From NCBI GenBank assembly GCA_038154685.1, contig JAYPYW010000089.1:1-10157 (forward strand): 10,157 nt of DNA, read 5' to 3'. This DNA is from GCA-002722245 sp038154685 (GTDB lineage: Bacteria > Bacteroidota > Bacteroidia > Flavobacteriales_C > GCA-002722245). The notes beneath the pieces were generated by a model. It saw nothing but the letters and a program-made list of their open reading frames with translations. It was not told the DNA's origin and made no database searches. The stretch's first letter is position 1, and every line of letters begins with the position of its first letter. A program made the position numbers and the translations under genes. This document shows positions 1 through 7,700 of this stretch, piece by piece.

Positions 1-619
1 CTCCCTGATCTCTAAAAACTAGACTTACTCGGTTGTAAAGTTTGGCCAGCGAAACATCATCGTGCTCACTTTCGAAAATAGTTTTGGCTTTGGTGAAGTA
101 GGACAGAGATTGATCAAAGTTTCTTTGCATGTGGTTGATGCTCCCTAAATCACTATAGCAATTTGCTACGCCAACAGAATTATCCAATTCTTTAAATACA
201 GAAATAGCTTTTTGGTGATTTTTAATTGAGCTAACCATATCGCCCAAACTAGCTTGGACATTTCCCATTTCTGCATAACTTCTGGCTAGGTAATAGTTTT
301 TGTTTTGATTTTTGTAAAGTAAGGAGGCTTGTAGATAGTGATTAAGTGCACTTTTAAGCTTTCCAAGTTTGTGTTCAGTTTTAGCTAAAAGAAAAAGGGA
401 TTGAGCCTGCCCAGTTTTGTATTTAATTTCTCCCGATAATTTTAGGGCTTTATTAGCATAAAGCTTACTTTTTTTAAGNNNNNNNNNNACCGCTACTGAG
501 TCCTTTTTCACGGTTTTCAAAGAAACAATAAGGCTGTCGATTATCTCCCTTTGCGACTGCCCGAAAAGGGTGGTCTGACAAACGGTGAAAATAATTAACG
601 TAAATATTTTATTTCTCAT
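1..619 (-). CDS. Exported TPR-repeat protein, N-terminal part (3' end outside window)
   Basis: An open frame reads from ATG at 619 leftward off the window edge, about 206 codons, interrupted by ten Ns (479-488). The frame is the same on both sides of the Ns, so the gap as drawn keeps the gene intact. Residues 1-21 (MRNKIFTLIIFTVCQTTLFGQ) form a clear signal peptide ending in a typical Bacteroidota FGQ cleavage context. After the gap the protein is helical, with repeats of about 40 residues carrying TPR signatures: YAEMGNVQASLGDMVSSIKNH, then YSDLGSINHMQRNFDQSLSYF. TPRs bind protein partners, so a periplasmic scaffold or sensor role is inferred. In Bacteroidota such N-terminal TPR arrays often precede a membrane helix plus a histidine kinase or LuxR-type DNA-binding domain, but that part lies outside the window. 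It is divergent from miaE with 142 bases between the starts. Confidence 0.85.
   Translation of the reverse strand, partial: MRNKIFTLIIFTVCQTTLFGQSQREIIDSLIVSLKTVKKDSVAXXXXLKKSKLYANKALKLSGEIKYKTGQAQSLFLLAKTEHKLGKLKSALNHYLQASLLYKNQNKNYYLARSYAEMGNVQASLGDMVSSIKNHQKAISVFKELDNSVGVANCYSDLGSINHMQRNFDQSLSYFTKAKTIFESEHDDVSLAKLYNRVSLVFRDQG
479..488. other. Assembly gap (10 N) inside the TPR gene
   Basis: Ten consecutive Ns lie within codons 44-47 of the minus-strand TPR gene. The reading frame is continuous if exactly ten bases are missing. Ten is also a common placeholder length, so the true gap size is uncertain and any frame argument across it is provisional. Confidence 0.97.
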
Positions 620-681
620 TTATTTAGGGTGTTTTTTGGCTCACCTGAAAAATATAGACCTTTTACCGTTTTGAGAATAAA

Positions 682-700
682 AAGTTGCTTTTTTCAACTT
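682..700. repeat. Small inverted repeat in the TPR/miaE divergent intergenic region
   Basis: AAGTTG (682-687) and CAACTT (695-700) are perfect inverted copies separated by seven bases, mostly T. It lies between two divergent starts, so it is not a terminator for either gene. It could be an operator, but in AT-rich DNA a 6-base arm is also compatible with chance. Confidence 0.3.
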
Positions 701-737
701 AAAAAAGTGATAAAAAGCATTCTGTAGAAATTCTTCG

Positions 738-745
738 TAATTTTG
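738..745 (+). promoter_or_regulatory. Bacteroidota-type -7 promoter element for miaE
   Basis: TAATTTTG matches the Bacteroidota housekeeping -7 consensus TAnnTTTG exactly and ends 16 bases before the miaE ATG, giving a very short leader. No TTG -33 element is visible at the usual distance, so the assignment rests on the -7 match and its position. Confidence 0.5.
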
Positions 746-761
746 TTTAAAATTAAAGATT

Positions 762-1343
762 ATGCTAGGGTTAAAATTACCAACGGATCCGAGGTGGGTG
801 AATATTGTAGAGAAGAATATTTCTGAAATTTTAACTGATCATGCCTATTGTGAGCAAAAGGCTGCATCTTATGCAATTTCTCTTATCACTAAATACCCTG
901 AAATTCCTGAGATAGTTGATAAAATGACTGCTTTAGCTCAGGAGGAAATGGAGCATTTTCAAATGGTTCATGATATCATTAAAGAAAGAGGTTTGCAGCT
1001 CGGAAGAGAAAGAAAAGATCCTTATGTTCACGATTTAATGAAATTCATTAAAAGAGGAGGTAACGACGAAATGGTTTTAGTTGACAGGCTATTAATTGCT
1101 GCTATGATCGAAGCCCGAAGCTGTGAAAGATTTAGGGTGTTGTCCGAAAATATCGAAGACCAAGAATTAGCAAAATTCTACCATGATCTAATGGCTAGTG
1201 AGGCTCGCCATTACACTATGTTCCTAAAACTCGCTAAAAAATATGGAGTAGGGGTTGATGTAGATAAACGCTGGAAAGAATTCCTAGCCAAAGAAGCCGA
1301 AATTATGGCTGAATACGGAAAAAAAGAAACCGTTCACGGGTAG
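762..1343 (+). CDS. miaE: tRNA-(ms2io6A)37 hydroxylase MiaE
   Basis: This 193-residue protein is a non-haem diiron enzyme of the MiaE family. The family hydroxylates the isopentenyl group of 2-methylthio-N6-isopentenyl-adenosine at tRNA position 37, using O2, after MiaA and MiaB have acted. The ferritin-like four-helix ligand set is complete by inspection: E31 (in HAYCEQKAA), E62 and H65 (EEMEHF, an ExxH), E117 (IEARSCERF), and E147 and H150 (SEARHY, a second ExxH). The ARSCERF segment after E117 is typical of MiaE and separates it from ordinary ferritins. The length fits the family. The ATG at 762 follows an exact TAnnTTTG element closely and has an A-rich leader without a clear Shine-Dalgarno. 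It stands alone: the TPR gene is divergent and 346 non-coding bases follow. No partner gene for the modification is in view. Confidence 0.93.
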   Translation: MLGLKLPTDPRWVNIVEKNISEILTDHAYCEQKAASYAISLITKYPEIPEIVDKMTALAQEEMEHFQMVHDIIKERGLQLGRERKDPYVHDLMKFIKRGGNDEMVLVDRLLIAAMIEARSCERFRVLSENIEDQELAKFYHDLMASEARHYTMFLKLAKKYGVGVDVDKRWKEFLAKEAEIMAEYGKKETVHG

Positions 1344-1689
1344 TTTATTAATCATAAGTTCTCAAAATCCCTTGATCAAACGGGGGGCCATAAACAGGCT
1401 TTCATATTTGATTTCTTTAGGGTTTGATTTACCCAAGTGTTAAAGGTTTTGAAAATGTGATAAGTGCCTTTTGCGTTATAAAAAGAATCGTTGCTGTTAT
1501 AATGTTTTCCAGAAAGTCTTGTTGGTTTAATTTCCCTAAATTGATTTTTAATGTTTTGTATTAATATTAGTTGTTATTGTTTGTTTTCGATTGACATGGT
1601 ACATAGCCTCTGTACAATAGTGATAGACATATTAAACGACTAGAATATCTGATGAAAAATCCTTATTTTAGCGCTCCAATTTTTAGAAT
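1344..1689. other. Non-coding stretch between miaE and ffh
   Basis: These 346 AT-rich bases contain no convincing reading frame on either strand and no recognisable RNA gene. Small symmetric elements are present: the palindrome TTGATCAA (1372-1379), a weak GGGT/ACCC hairpin (1420-1434) without a T tract, and GTACA/TGTAC (1599-1615) close to ffh. There is no clear intrinsic terminator after miaE. The right part must hold the ffh promoter. A G-run (1382-1387) is unusual for this base composition. Confidence 0.6.
1591..1618 (+). promoter_or_regulatory. Possible ffh promoter, resembling the E. coli sigma-70 type
   Basis: TTGACA (1591-1596), 16 bases, then TACAAT (1613-1618) forms a near-textbook sigma-70 promoter about 70 bases before the ffh start. 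Bacteroidota housekeeping promoters normally use TTTG/TAnnTTTG, and no exact copy of that -7 element was found in this intergenic region. The spacer also contains the inverted pair GTACA/TGTAC (1599-1603, 1611-1615). It may be a real promoter or chance. Confidence 0.25.
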
Positions 1690-3033
1690 ATGTTTGGAGG
1701 TCTTCAGGATAAGTTAGATAGAGCGTTTAAGGTATTAAAAGGTCATGGCCAGATTTCGGAAATCAACGTAGCAGAGACTACGAAAGAAATTCGAAGAGCA
1801 TTACTTGATGCCGATGTTAGTTTTAAGGTTGCAAAAGAGTTTACGAATAGAGTAAAGGATAAAGCTATTGGTGAAAACGTATTAACAACGCTTCAGCCTG
1901 GACAGGTTCTTACAAAAATTGTTCACAACGAGTTAGTTGACTTAATGGGAGGTACAGAAACTGAGATCAGTATTTCTGGGAACCCTGCTGTTATTTTGAT
2001 CGCTGGTTTACAAGGATCGGGTAAAACTACTTTTACTGGTAAGCTTGCCAATTATTTAAAAACAAAAAAAGGTAAAAACCCATTGTTAGTTGGAGGTGAT
2101 GTTTATCGTCCTGCAGCGATGGATCAGTTAGAAGTACTTGGAGGACAAGTAGGTGCTGAAGTTTACCTTGAGAGAGAAAATAAAAATCCTGTTGAAATCG
2201 CTGAGAATGCAATTAAGCATGCTCGTCAGAATGGTTTTAATGTCGTTATCGTCGATACAGCTGGTCGTTTAGCGGTTGATCAGGAGATGATGGATGAAAT
2301 AGGAAGAGTTAAAGATGCTGTTAAGCCTCAAGAGATTCTTTTTGTTGTGGATTCCATGACTGGTCAGGATGCTGTTAACACAGCAAAAGCGTTTAACGAT
2401 AAGTTAGATTTTGATGGTGTTGTATTAACAAAATTAGATGGTGATACAAGAGGTGGAGCCGCGCTTTCGATTAGAGAGGTAGTTACAAAGCCAATTAAGT
2501 TTGTGGGTACTGGTGAGAAAATGGATGCGTTAGACGTTTTCTATCCTTCCAGAATGGCCGACAGAATCTTAGGAATGGGGGATGTTGTTTCCCTTGTTGA
2601 GAGAGCTGAAGCGCAATTTGATGAAGAGCAAGCTAAAAAGCTTCAAAAGAAAATTGCTAAAAACCAGTTTGACTTTAACGATTTCCAAGAACAAATTCAG
2701 CAAATCAAAAAGATGGGTAACCTGAAAGATTTAGTTGGTATGATTCCAGGTATTGGTAAAATGATGAAGGATGTTGATATCGATGACAATGCTTTTAAAG
2801 GTATTGAAGCAATTATTAGCTCGATGACTCCTTTTGAAAGAGAAAACCCTAAGAAAATTGATGGTTCTCGTAGAAAGAGAATTGCAAGAGGTAGTGGGAA
2901 TGATGTTGCTGAAGTAAATAAGTTGATCAAACAATTTGAAGAAACTTCAAAAGTGATGAAGATGAGGAGCAACAAAAGCAACATGGCTAAAATGATGAGA
3001 AACTTCCCGGGAATGGGAGGGGGTATGAAATAA
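1690..3033 (+). CDS. ffh: Signal recognition particle protein Ffh (SRP54)
   Basis: This is a complete 447-residue SRP GTPase. It binds 4.5S RNA and the signal sequences of nascent membrane proteins and docks with FtsY at the inner membrane. An N-terminal helical N domain (about 1-90) precedes the G domain with P-loop GLQGSGKTT (106-114), the DVYRPAAMDQL insertion-box region (137-147), DTAGR (189-193), TKLDGD (247-252) and GTGE (273-276). The methionine-rich M domain (about 310-447) carries the RNA-binding segment SRRKRIARGSG (393-403) and ends in a short Met/Gly-rich tail (MGGGMK). Length and motif order are standard. The ATG at 1690 gives the canonical MFGGLQDKLDRAF start. folD follows on the same strand after 75 bases; cotranscription is plausible, but the gap carries the inverted heptad array described separately. 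Confidence 0.97.
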   Translation: MFGGLQDKLDRAFKVLKGHGQISEINVAETTKEIRRALLDADVSFKVAKEFTNRVKDKAIGENVLTTLQPGQVLTKIVHNELVDLMGGTETEISISGNPAVILIAGLQGSGKTTFTGKLANYLKTKKGKNPLLVGGDVYRPAAMDQLEVLGGQVGAEVYLERENKNPVEIAENAIKHARQNGFNVVIVDTAGRLAVDQEMMDEIGRVKDAVKPQEILFVVDSMTGQDAVNTAKAFNDKLDFDGVVLTKLDGDTRGGAALSIREVVTKPIKFVGTGEKMDALDVFYPSRMADRILGMGDVVSLVERAEAQFDEEQAKKLQKKIAKNQFDFNDFQEQIQQIKKMGNLKDLVGMIPGIGKMMKDVDIDDNAFKGIEAIISSMTPFERENPKKIDGSRRKRIARGSGNDVAEVNKLIKQFEETSKVMKMRSNKSNMAKMMRNFPGMGGGMK

Positions 3034-3036
3034 TTA

Positions 3037-3098
3037 GAATTCAGAATACAGGAGTCAGATTTCAGGAAAAACTAGCCTGTTACCTGAAGCCTGAAACC
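3037..3098. repeat. Inverted array of 7-base units between ffh and folD
   Basis: Starting three bases after the ffh stop, the plus strand reads as consecutive heptads: GAATTCA (3037-3043), GAATACA, GGAGTCA, GATTTCA (3058-3064). The right half reads as heptads in the opposite orientation: ACTAGCC (3071-3077), TGTTACC, TGAAGCC, TGAAACC (3092-3098). Their reverse complements (GGTTTCA, GGCTTCA, GGTAACA) match the left units. The longest exact pairing is TTTCAGG (3060-3066) with CCTGAAA (3090-3096). The 7-base period lets the arms pair in several registers. There is no T tract, so it is not a standard terminator. Origin and function are unknown. It fills nearly the whole 75-base gap. Confidence 0.75.
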
Positions 3099-3108
3099 TA
3101 AAAGAAAT

Positions 3109-3990
3109 ATGATTTTAATCGACGGTAAAAAAACATCAGCTGAGGTTAAGGCTGAGATCAAAAAAGATGTTGAGGCATTTACTGCGAATGGAGGGAAAAC
3201 TCCTCATTTGGCAGCTATTTTAGTTGGTAACGATGGTGCAAGTGAAACTTACGTAGCATCTAAGGTGCGGTCTTGTAATGAGGTTGGGTTTAACTCCACT
3301 TTAGAAAGAATGGGAGCTGAAACCACTGAAGCAGAATTGTTGGCTAAGATTGAAGAGTTTAATAATAACGCAGATATTGACGGATTTATCGTTCAGTTAC
3401 CATTGCCAAAGCATATTGATGAGCAGAAGGTAACTACTGCAATTTTACCAGAAAAAGATGTTGATGGGTTTAATCCAGTAAACGTTGGAAGAATGGCCTT
3501 AGGTCAGCCTGCATATATTTCAGCAACTCCTTATGGAATTGTGCAGATGTTAGAGCAATATGATATTGACACAACTGGAAAACATTGTGTTGTTATTGGT
3601 AGATCCAATATTGTTGGTTCTCCAATGAGTATTTTGATGGCTAAAAATACTAAGCACGCTAATTGTACAGTTACGTTAACGCACTCAAGAACTCAGAATT
3701 TAGAAGAGTTTACAAAAGCTGCTGATATTGTAATTGTTGCTTTAGGAAAGCCAGCTTTCTTAACTGGTGATATGATTAAGCCTGGAGCTGTAGTTATTGA
3801 TGTTGGTATTACTAGAGTTCCTGATGATTCCAAAAAGAGCGGATTTAGAATTCAAGGTGATGCAGATTTTGATTCTTGTGCTGAAAAGGCATCTTATATT
3901 ACCCCTGTTCCTGGTGGAGTAGGGTTAATGACTGTTGCTTCTTTGATGAAAAATACTTTAGCTGCAGCTAAGAAGGAGATTTATTCTTAG
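3109..3990 (+). CDS. folD: Bifunctional methylenetetrahydrofolate dehydrogenase / methenyltetrahydrofolate cyclohydrolase FolD
   Basis: This 293-residue cytosolic enzyme interconverts 5,10-methylene-THF, 5,10-methenyl-THF and 10-formyl-THF, supplying one-carbon units for purines and initiator formyl-methionine. The substrate-site motif ETYVASKVRSCNEVGF carries Y48 and the catalytic lysine K52. QLPLP holds Q96, and KDVDGFNPVNVGRM holds D119, matching the conserved active-site set of the family. The Rossmann dinucleotide segment VVIGRSNIVGSPM (161-173) and the C-terminal signature TPVPGGVGLMTVASLM (265-280) are intact. Length is normal. The ATG at 3109 gives the usual MILIDGKKTSAEVK start; its leader is A-rich with no strong Shine-Dalgarno. 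It follows ffh on the same strand, and its transcript should end at the strong hairpin at 4054-4079. Both of its flanks contain heptad-periodic inverted repeats. Confidence 0.97.
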   Translation: MILIDGKKTSAEVKAEIKKDVEAFTANGGKTPHLAAILVGNDGASETYVASKVRSCNEVGFNSTLERMGAETTEAELLAKIEEFNNNADIDGFIVQLPLPKHIDEQKVTTAILPEKDVDGFNPVNVGRMALGQPAYISATPYGIVQMLEQYDIDTTGKHCVVIGRSNIVGSPMSILMAKNTKHANCTVTLTHSRTQNLEEFTKAADIVIVALGKPAFLTGDMIKPGAVVIDVGITRVPDDSKKSGFRIQGDADFDSCAEKASYITPVPGGVGLMTVASLMKNTLAAAKKEIYS

Positions 3991-3991
3991 G

Positions 3992-4103
3992 AGAGTAAAG
4001 GCAGAAGAGGAAAGACGAAAGACAAAATAGAAAAGACATTGTCTCCTAAAAATAAAAGCCCTGCAATGCAGGGCTTTTTAGTTTCGTCTTTTGTCTTCTG
4101 TTT
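3992..4103. repeat. Inverted array of 7-base units surrounding the folD terminator
   Basis: From two bases after the folD stop, seven consecutive heptads can be read: AGAGTAA (3992-3998), AGGCAGA, AGAGGAA, AGACGAA (4013-4019), AGACAAA (4020-4026), ATAGAAA, AGACATT (4034-4040). Beyond the terminator, inverted heptads occur: TTTTAGT (4076-4082), TTCGTCT (4083-4089), TTTGTCT (4090-4096), TCTGTTT (4097-4103). The segment 4002-4020 is complementary to 4082-4100 at 17 of 19 positions, so the arms could form a long outer stem around the terminator hairpin. The consensus (near AGACRAA) differs from that of the ffh-folD array, but the period and inverted layout are the same. Function unknown. Confidence 0.75.
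4054..4079. terminator. Bidirectional intrinsic terminator between folD and the convergent beta-barrel gene
   Basis: GCCCTGC (4058-4064) and GCAGGGC (4068-4074) form a perfect GC-rich stem with an AAT loop. It is flanked by AAAA on the left and TTTTT on the right, so the stem extends into an A/T part and gives a U-tract on either strand. It lies 63 bases past the folD stop and about 29 bases past the end of the minus-strand gene, and should terminate both. Confidence 0.93.
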
Positions 4104-4107
4104 TTTT

Positions 4108-4704
4108 TTACTGCGGAATAAACGCTTCGCTAAACTTAGTTCTTATTCGAATGTAAAGTTTTGTAGCAAATGCCCAATGGTGCATAAATCCTCCTCTGTA
4201 CATGTTTATATTAAGTCCTCCTATTTGAGTAGTGAAATTAAATCCTATGATTCGATTAATATCCCAAGTGTAAGCCATGTGTAATCTAACATCGAAGTCT
4301 GATGGTCTTTGATTTCCAATAGAATCAGATACGTTTGTTTTGAAAGCCCAACCCGGCGTTACTCCTATATAAAACCTATCACCGTTATCATATTTTTTAC
4401 CATAAAGGATTGATGTGTTAAGATAATATTGGTGAAGTACATTTGTGAATCGGGTGTCAAATGCAAACCCATTTAAGGAGTGTCCAATTCCTACCCTGAA
4501 TATCCTACCGTTATTAAACTCGTTTTCATGTCCTACGTTTACAGTGTAACCAACTTTAGGGATTAAATCTTTAGAAGTTGCATAGTTCATACCTCCAGTA
4601 TAATTAAGCCCCATGTCGGTAACAAAATATGCTTTTTGAATTTTTTTTTGGGCTGAAATACTTAGAGCGAAAAGGAATGTTAAAGCTAGTAATTGGTACT
4701 TCAT
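4108..4704 (-). CDS. Predicted small outer-membrane beta-barrel protein, unknown function
   Basis: I do not recognise a named family for this 198-residue protein. Residues 1-19 (MKYQLLALTFLFALSISAQ) are a good signal peptide. The mature part alternates polar and hydrophobic residues in strand-like blocks joined by turns: KVGYTVNVGHENEF-NNG-RIFRVGIGHSL, YYLNTSILYGKKYD-NGD-RFYIGVTPGWAF, DFDVRLHMAYTWD, IGFNFTTQIGGLNINMY, and WAFATKLYIRIRTKF. This suggests a barrel of about eight strands, as in PorT-like or other small OMPs. A barrel would normally end at an aromatic residue; here TKF is followed by seven more residues (SEAFIPQ). It starts two bases after the stop of the T9SS-exported protein gene, so the pair is almost certainly one transcript. 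It lacks the N-terminal pattern of PorP/SprF, the usual barrel partner of T9SS adhesins. A role in anchoring or presenting the upstream protein is inference only. Confidence 0.75.
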   Translation of the reverse strand: MKYQLLALTFLFALSISAQKKIQKAYFVTDMGLNYTGGMNYATSKDLIPKVGYTVNVGHENEFNNGRIFRVGIGHSLNGFAFDTRFTNVLHQYYLNTSILYGKKYDNGDRFYIGVTPGWAFKTNVSDSIGNQRPSDFDVRLHMAYTWDINRIIGFNFTTQIGGLNINMYRGGFMHHWAFATKLYIRIRTKFSEAFIPQ

Positions 4705-4706
4705 TC

Positions 4707-7700
4707 TTAATTGATACTTTTTTGAACAACTAGTTTTTGTGTTAATAATTGATTGCTAGAACGAACTTTAATAATATAAGTTCCAGATTCAAGTTCTTTA
4801 TCAAATGAAAAATCAATTCTTTCGCCTACGCCATTTGCCGCATGTACTAATCTTCCATTTATATCGTAAATCTCAACATCAACATCACTGTACAAATCGG
4901 AATTGATTCTCACCGAAAGAATGTGACCTGTATTAGGGTTAGGAAAGGCAATAAAATCAAATTGCCTTTCAACTTTAATTGATCTTATTTCTGATAAGTC
5001 AGAAGTACCATCATAATCAACTTGTCTTAATTGGTATAGGTAAGTACCAGGTTTTACATCATCATCCCAAAATTGATAATAGTTTGTGTAAATAGCTGAT
5101 CCTGCACCTTCAATTATTCCAATAACTTCAAAAGCTCCTCCGTCGATAGAGCGTAGTACTTCAAAGTGAGAATTATTGATTTCCGCAGCAGTTTCCCAAG
5201 TTAAATAGTTGTAGTCATCAATTTGTTCAGCTTCAAACTTGGTGAGTTCAACTGGAAGAGTGATTAATTCATCAAAGCCTCCGAATTTACTGAATGAAGT
5301 AGCCAGGTTTCCTGATAATGTATTGTTAGTAGTGTTCGCAAGGTTAAAAGCTTCCCATTCAGTGTCAAATTTTTGAGCGTATACTGTAGACTCGTCCCCA
5401 TTAACATCTCCATCTAAATAGTAAGCGGTGAAATTGTAAGTAGGGGAGGTGATTCCGGATACGGGAAGATCCCAAAACCTATCTATAAAGTTTTCTGTGG
5501 TTCCAGTTTCAGAATACTTATTTCCAGAAACGTTAATCTCAGCATAAGCTCCAGCAGTAAATGAGGCGCTAAAAATTTGTAAGCTAAATTGAGAAAGTTC
5601 TGTTCCGTCTCCCACAGGATAAACAAATGAACCAGGTGAAGACCAAAGTTTTCTTAAATAACCTGTACTGTTAGTATTTACAAAACTATTGTTAGAATAG
5701 TTTAAAACCGTTGTAGTTGCATTTATAATAAGGTTTGATGTACCGATGTAAATTAACCCGTCTGTTAAATCAAGAGAATTAGTTACAGTTACATCGGAAT
5801 TGGCTGTCATGTATACATCACCAGAAGATTTGTTGATGGTCAATTGATAAAATGATTCAGCTTGCGAACTAGCTGAGTTAATGTACTGATCAGATGTTCC
5901 ATCAAAAGTAATTTTAGAAGTGCTTGGAGTGAATGTACTAACATTATCCCAGTTACCTGCTAGGGTTATGTCATTGCCATTTGAACTAAAGTCGCTAGTT
6001 CCTTCGATCGATATGTTTCCATTTACGTCAAGGGCTCCTTGAACTGTTTTTGTCCCGCTTGAACCAGTTGTTAAATTGTAGTAGGTTGATGAAGATGGAG
6101 TGATAATATTTTGATTCCCTGCTCCATTATAGTTTACCGTGTTATTTGTTGCAGAAGCATATAAATCTCCTTTGAAATCAAAGATGTCTGTTAGTCCACC
6201 ATAATTCAAAGTTGATCCAGTTCCGTTAATCCAGCTATTATTGTTTGTTTGGGAATCAAGTTCTCCTTGATTGGTCACTCCATTGAATTGAAGAGTAACG
6301 ATTCCATTGTTAGTCAACGAGATATTATGATCATTGAATACTACTCTTGGTTGAAATATTAAGTTAGCAGTAGATGGAATAGTTTTGTTTGAGTTCTCAA
6401 TTCTAATTTCAGAATTGCTGTTGTTTGACGTTATAGATCCGGATCCATCGATTATCTGAGTTGAACTTCCATTAACAGCTAAACTTGCGCTAGACGTAAA
6501 GTTTAAAGTACCATTTATTGTAAAGTATTCTCCTTGGCAAGTGAAGTCACCCGTTCCGTTTTGATTATAGGTTGTGTTTGCAGCTAAATCAAAATTTCCT
6601 TCAAAAGTTGACAATCCTCCAACATCAATTGTTCCTGATCCAAGGAATGTAGTATTTCCAGAAATTTTAAGTTCCTCATTTCCAGTCATTGTTATTGCGC
6701 CAGATCCGTAAACAATCAAATCTTCAAGAATGCTTAGTTTTTGGTTAACAGAATTATCAATCACAAACCCTCCGTCTTTAATAATAACACTTGCTACTGT
6801 TATATCACCGTCTAGTGTAATAGTATCTCCGGTACAAATAATAACTGCATCATTCGCGTCAGGAGTTGTTGCGTCTACTGTTCCGTCTCCACCACAAACA
6901 TCTAAAGCCCAGTTATCTGAGTTACCCCAATTTCCTGAAACTGTAGAGTAGTAAGCAGACAATAATCTAGATCCAGTAGGGCTTGAAGAAGCAATAGATT
7001 GTTCACCTAGTCCGTCAAGCGTAACACTTGTACAACTAGCATCAATTTTATCTCCTGTACTTGCATCTACATCAATATCGTATGCTAACCAAAAGTAGTT
7101 TGTTCCTTCTACTAAGGTTTGGTTTCCAGAAACGGTAAAGGCTCCATTTGGAGATGAGTAAGTTCCAAAAAGGTTTGTAGGAGAATAAGTTGAACTTGTT
7201 CCTGTGTAATAAACATGAGCGTTAGTTACTGTAGTAGCTACATTATCTGTTCCATCCTCACCAGCAGTTGAGAAATCAAAATCAGTTATGTTATAATTTG
7301 AACAAAAACCTTCAACCTCAACTTCAATTCCGATAACTTGCTTGTTTATAAATCCCGGAGCTACGTTCGAAGTTTCATTCTGAGTAACCGTTATTCCGGT
7401 TAAGCTCATGTCTCCCGATGCAGTTAAGTACCCGAGGGATTCAGCCGTGTTTGGTGAACCATCTCCAGGTAAGTCGGCACCAGAGTGGATCTTAAAATCA
7501 CCAGGCCCAACGGACCCACCTCTATATAAGTCTCCAGTTCCTGCTGCAGTAGCTCTCACATAAAAACCATCAAAGAAAATGGTGTCAATATAGTTTTCCC
7601 CACCTGCATTAGGGATTGTTACAGTCACTTCGATATAATCTGAAAAAACTAGATAGCTGATTGCTACTAAGTCTGTTGATGCTTGTGTGTATACACTTCC

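Noticed and set aside
2697..2984. Minus-strand open frames within ffh (2697-2984 and 2731-2934)
   Set aside because: They lie fully inside the well-supported M domain of Ffh on the other strand and give low-complexity hydrophobic peptides with no recognisable features.
3992..4103. CRISPR array or insertion-sequence ends around the folD terminator
   Set aside because: Units are 7 bases with no spacers, and there is no transposase gene or target-site duplication.
4039..4284. Plus-strand open frame of 81 codons after folD
   Set aside because: It runs through the terminator hairpin and into the antisense of the beta-barrel gene. Its start lies in the heptad array and no family resemblance was seen.
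4108..4704. PorP/SprF family assignment for the small barrel
   Set aside because: The position after a T9SS cargo gene suggested it, but the protein is about 100 residues too short and lacks the family's N-terminal sequence pattern.
6730..6951. Plus-strand open frame of 73 codons
   Set aside because: It is antisense to the T9SS surface protein and its Ser/Thr/Val-rich composition reflects the repeat-rich opposite strand.
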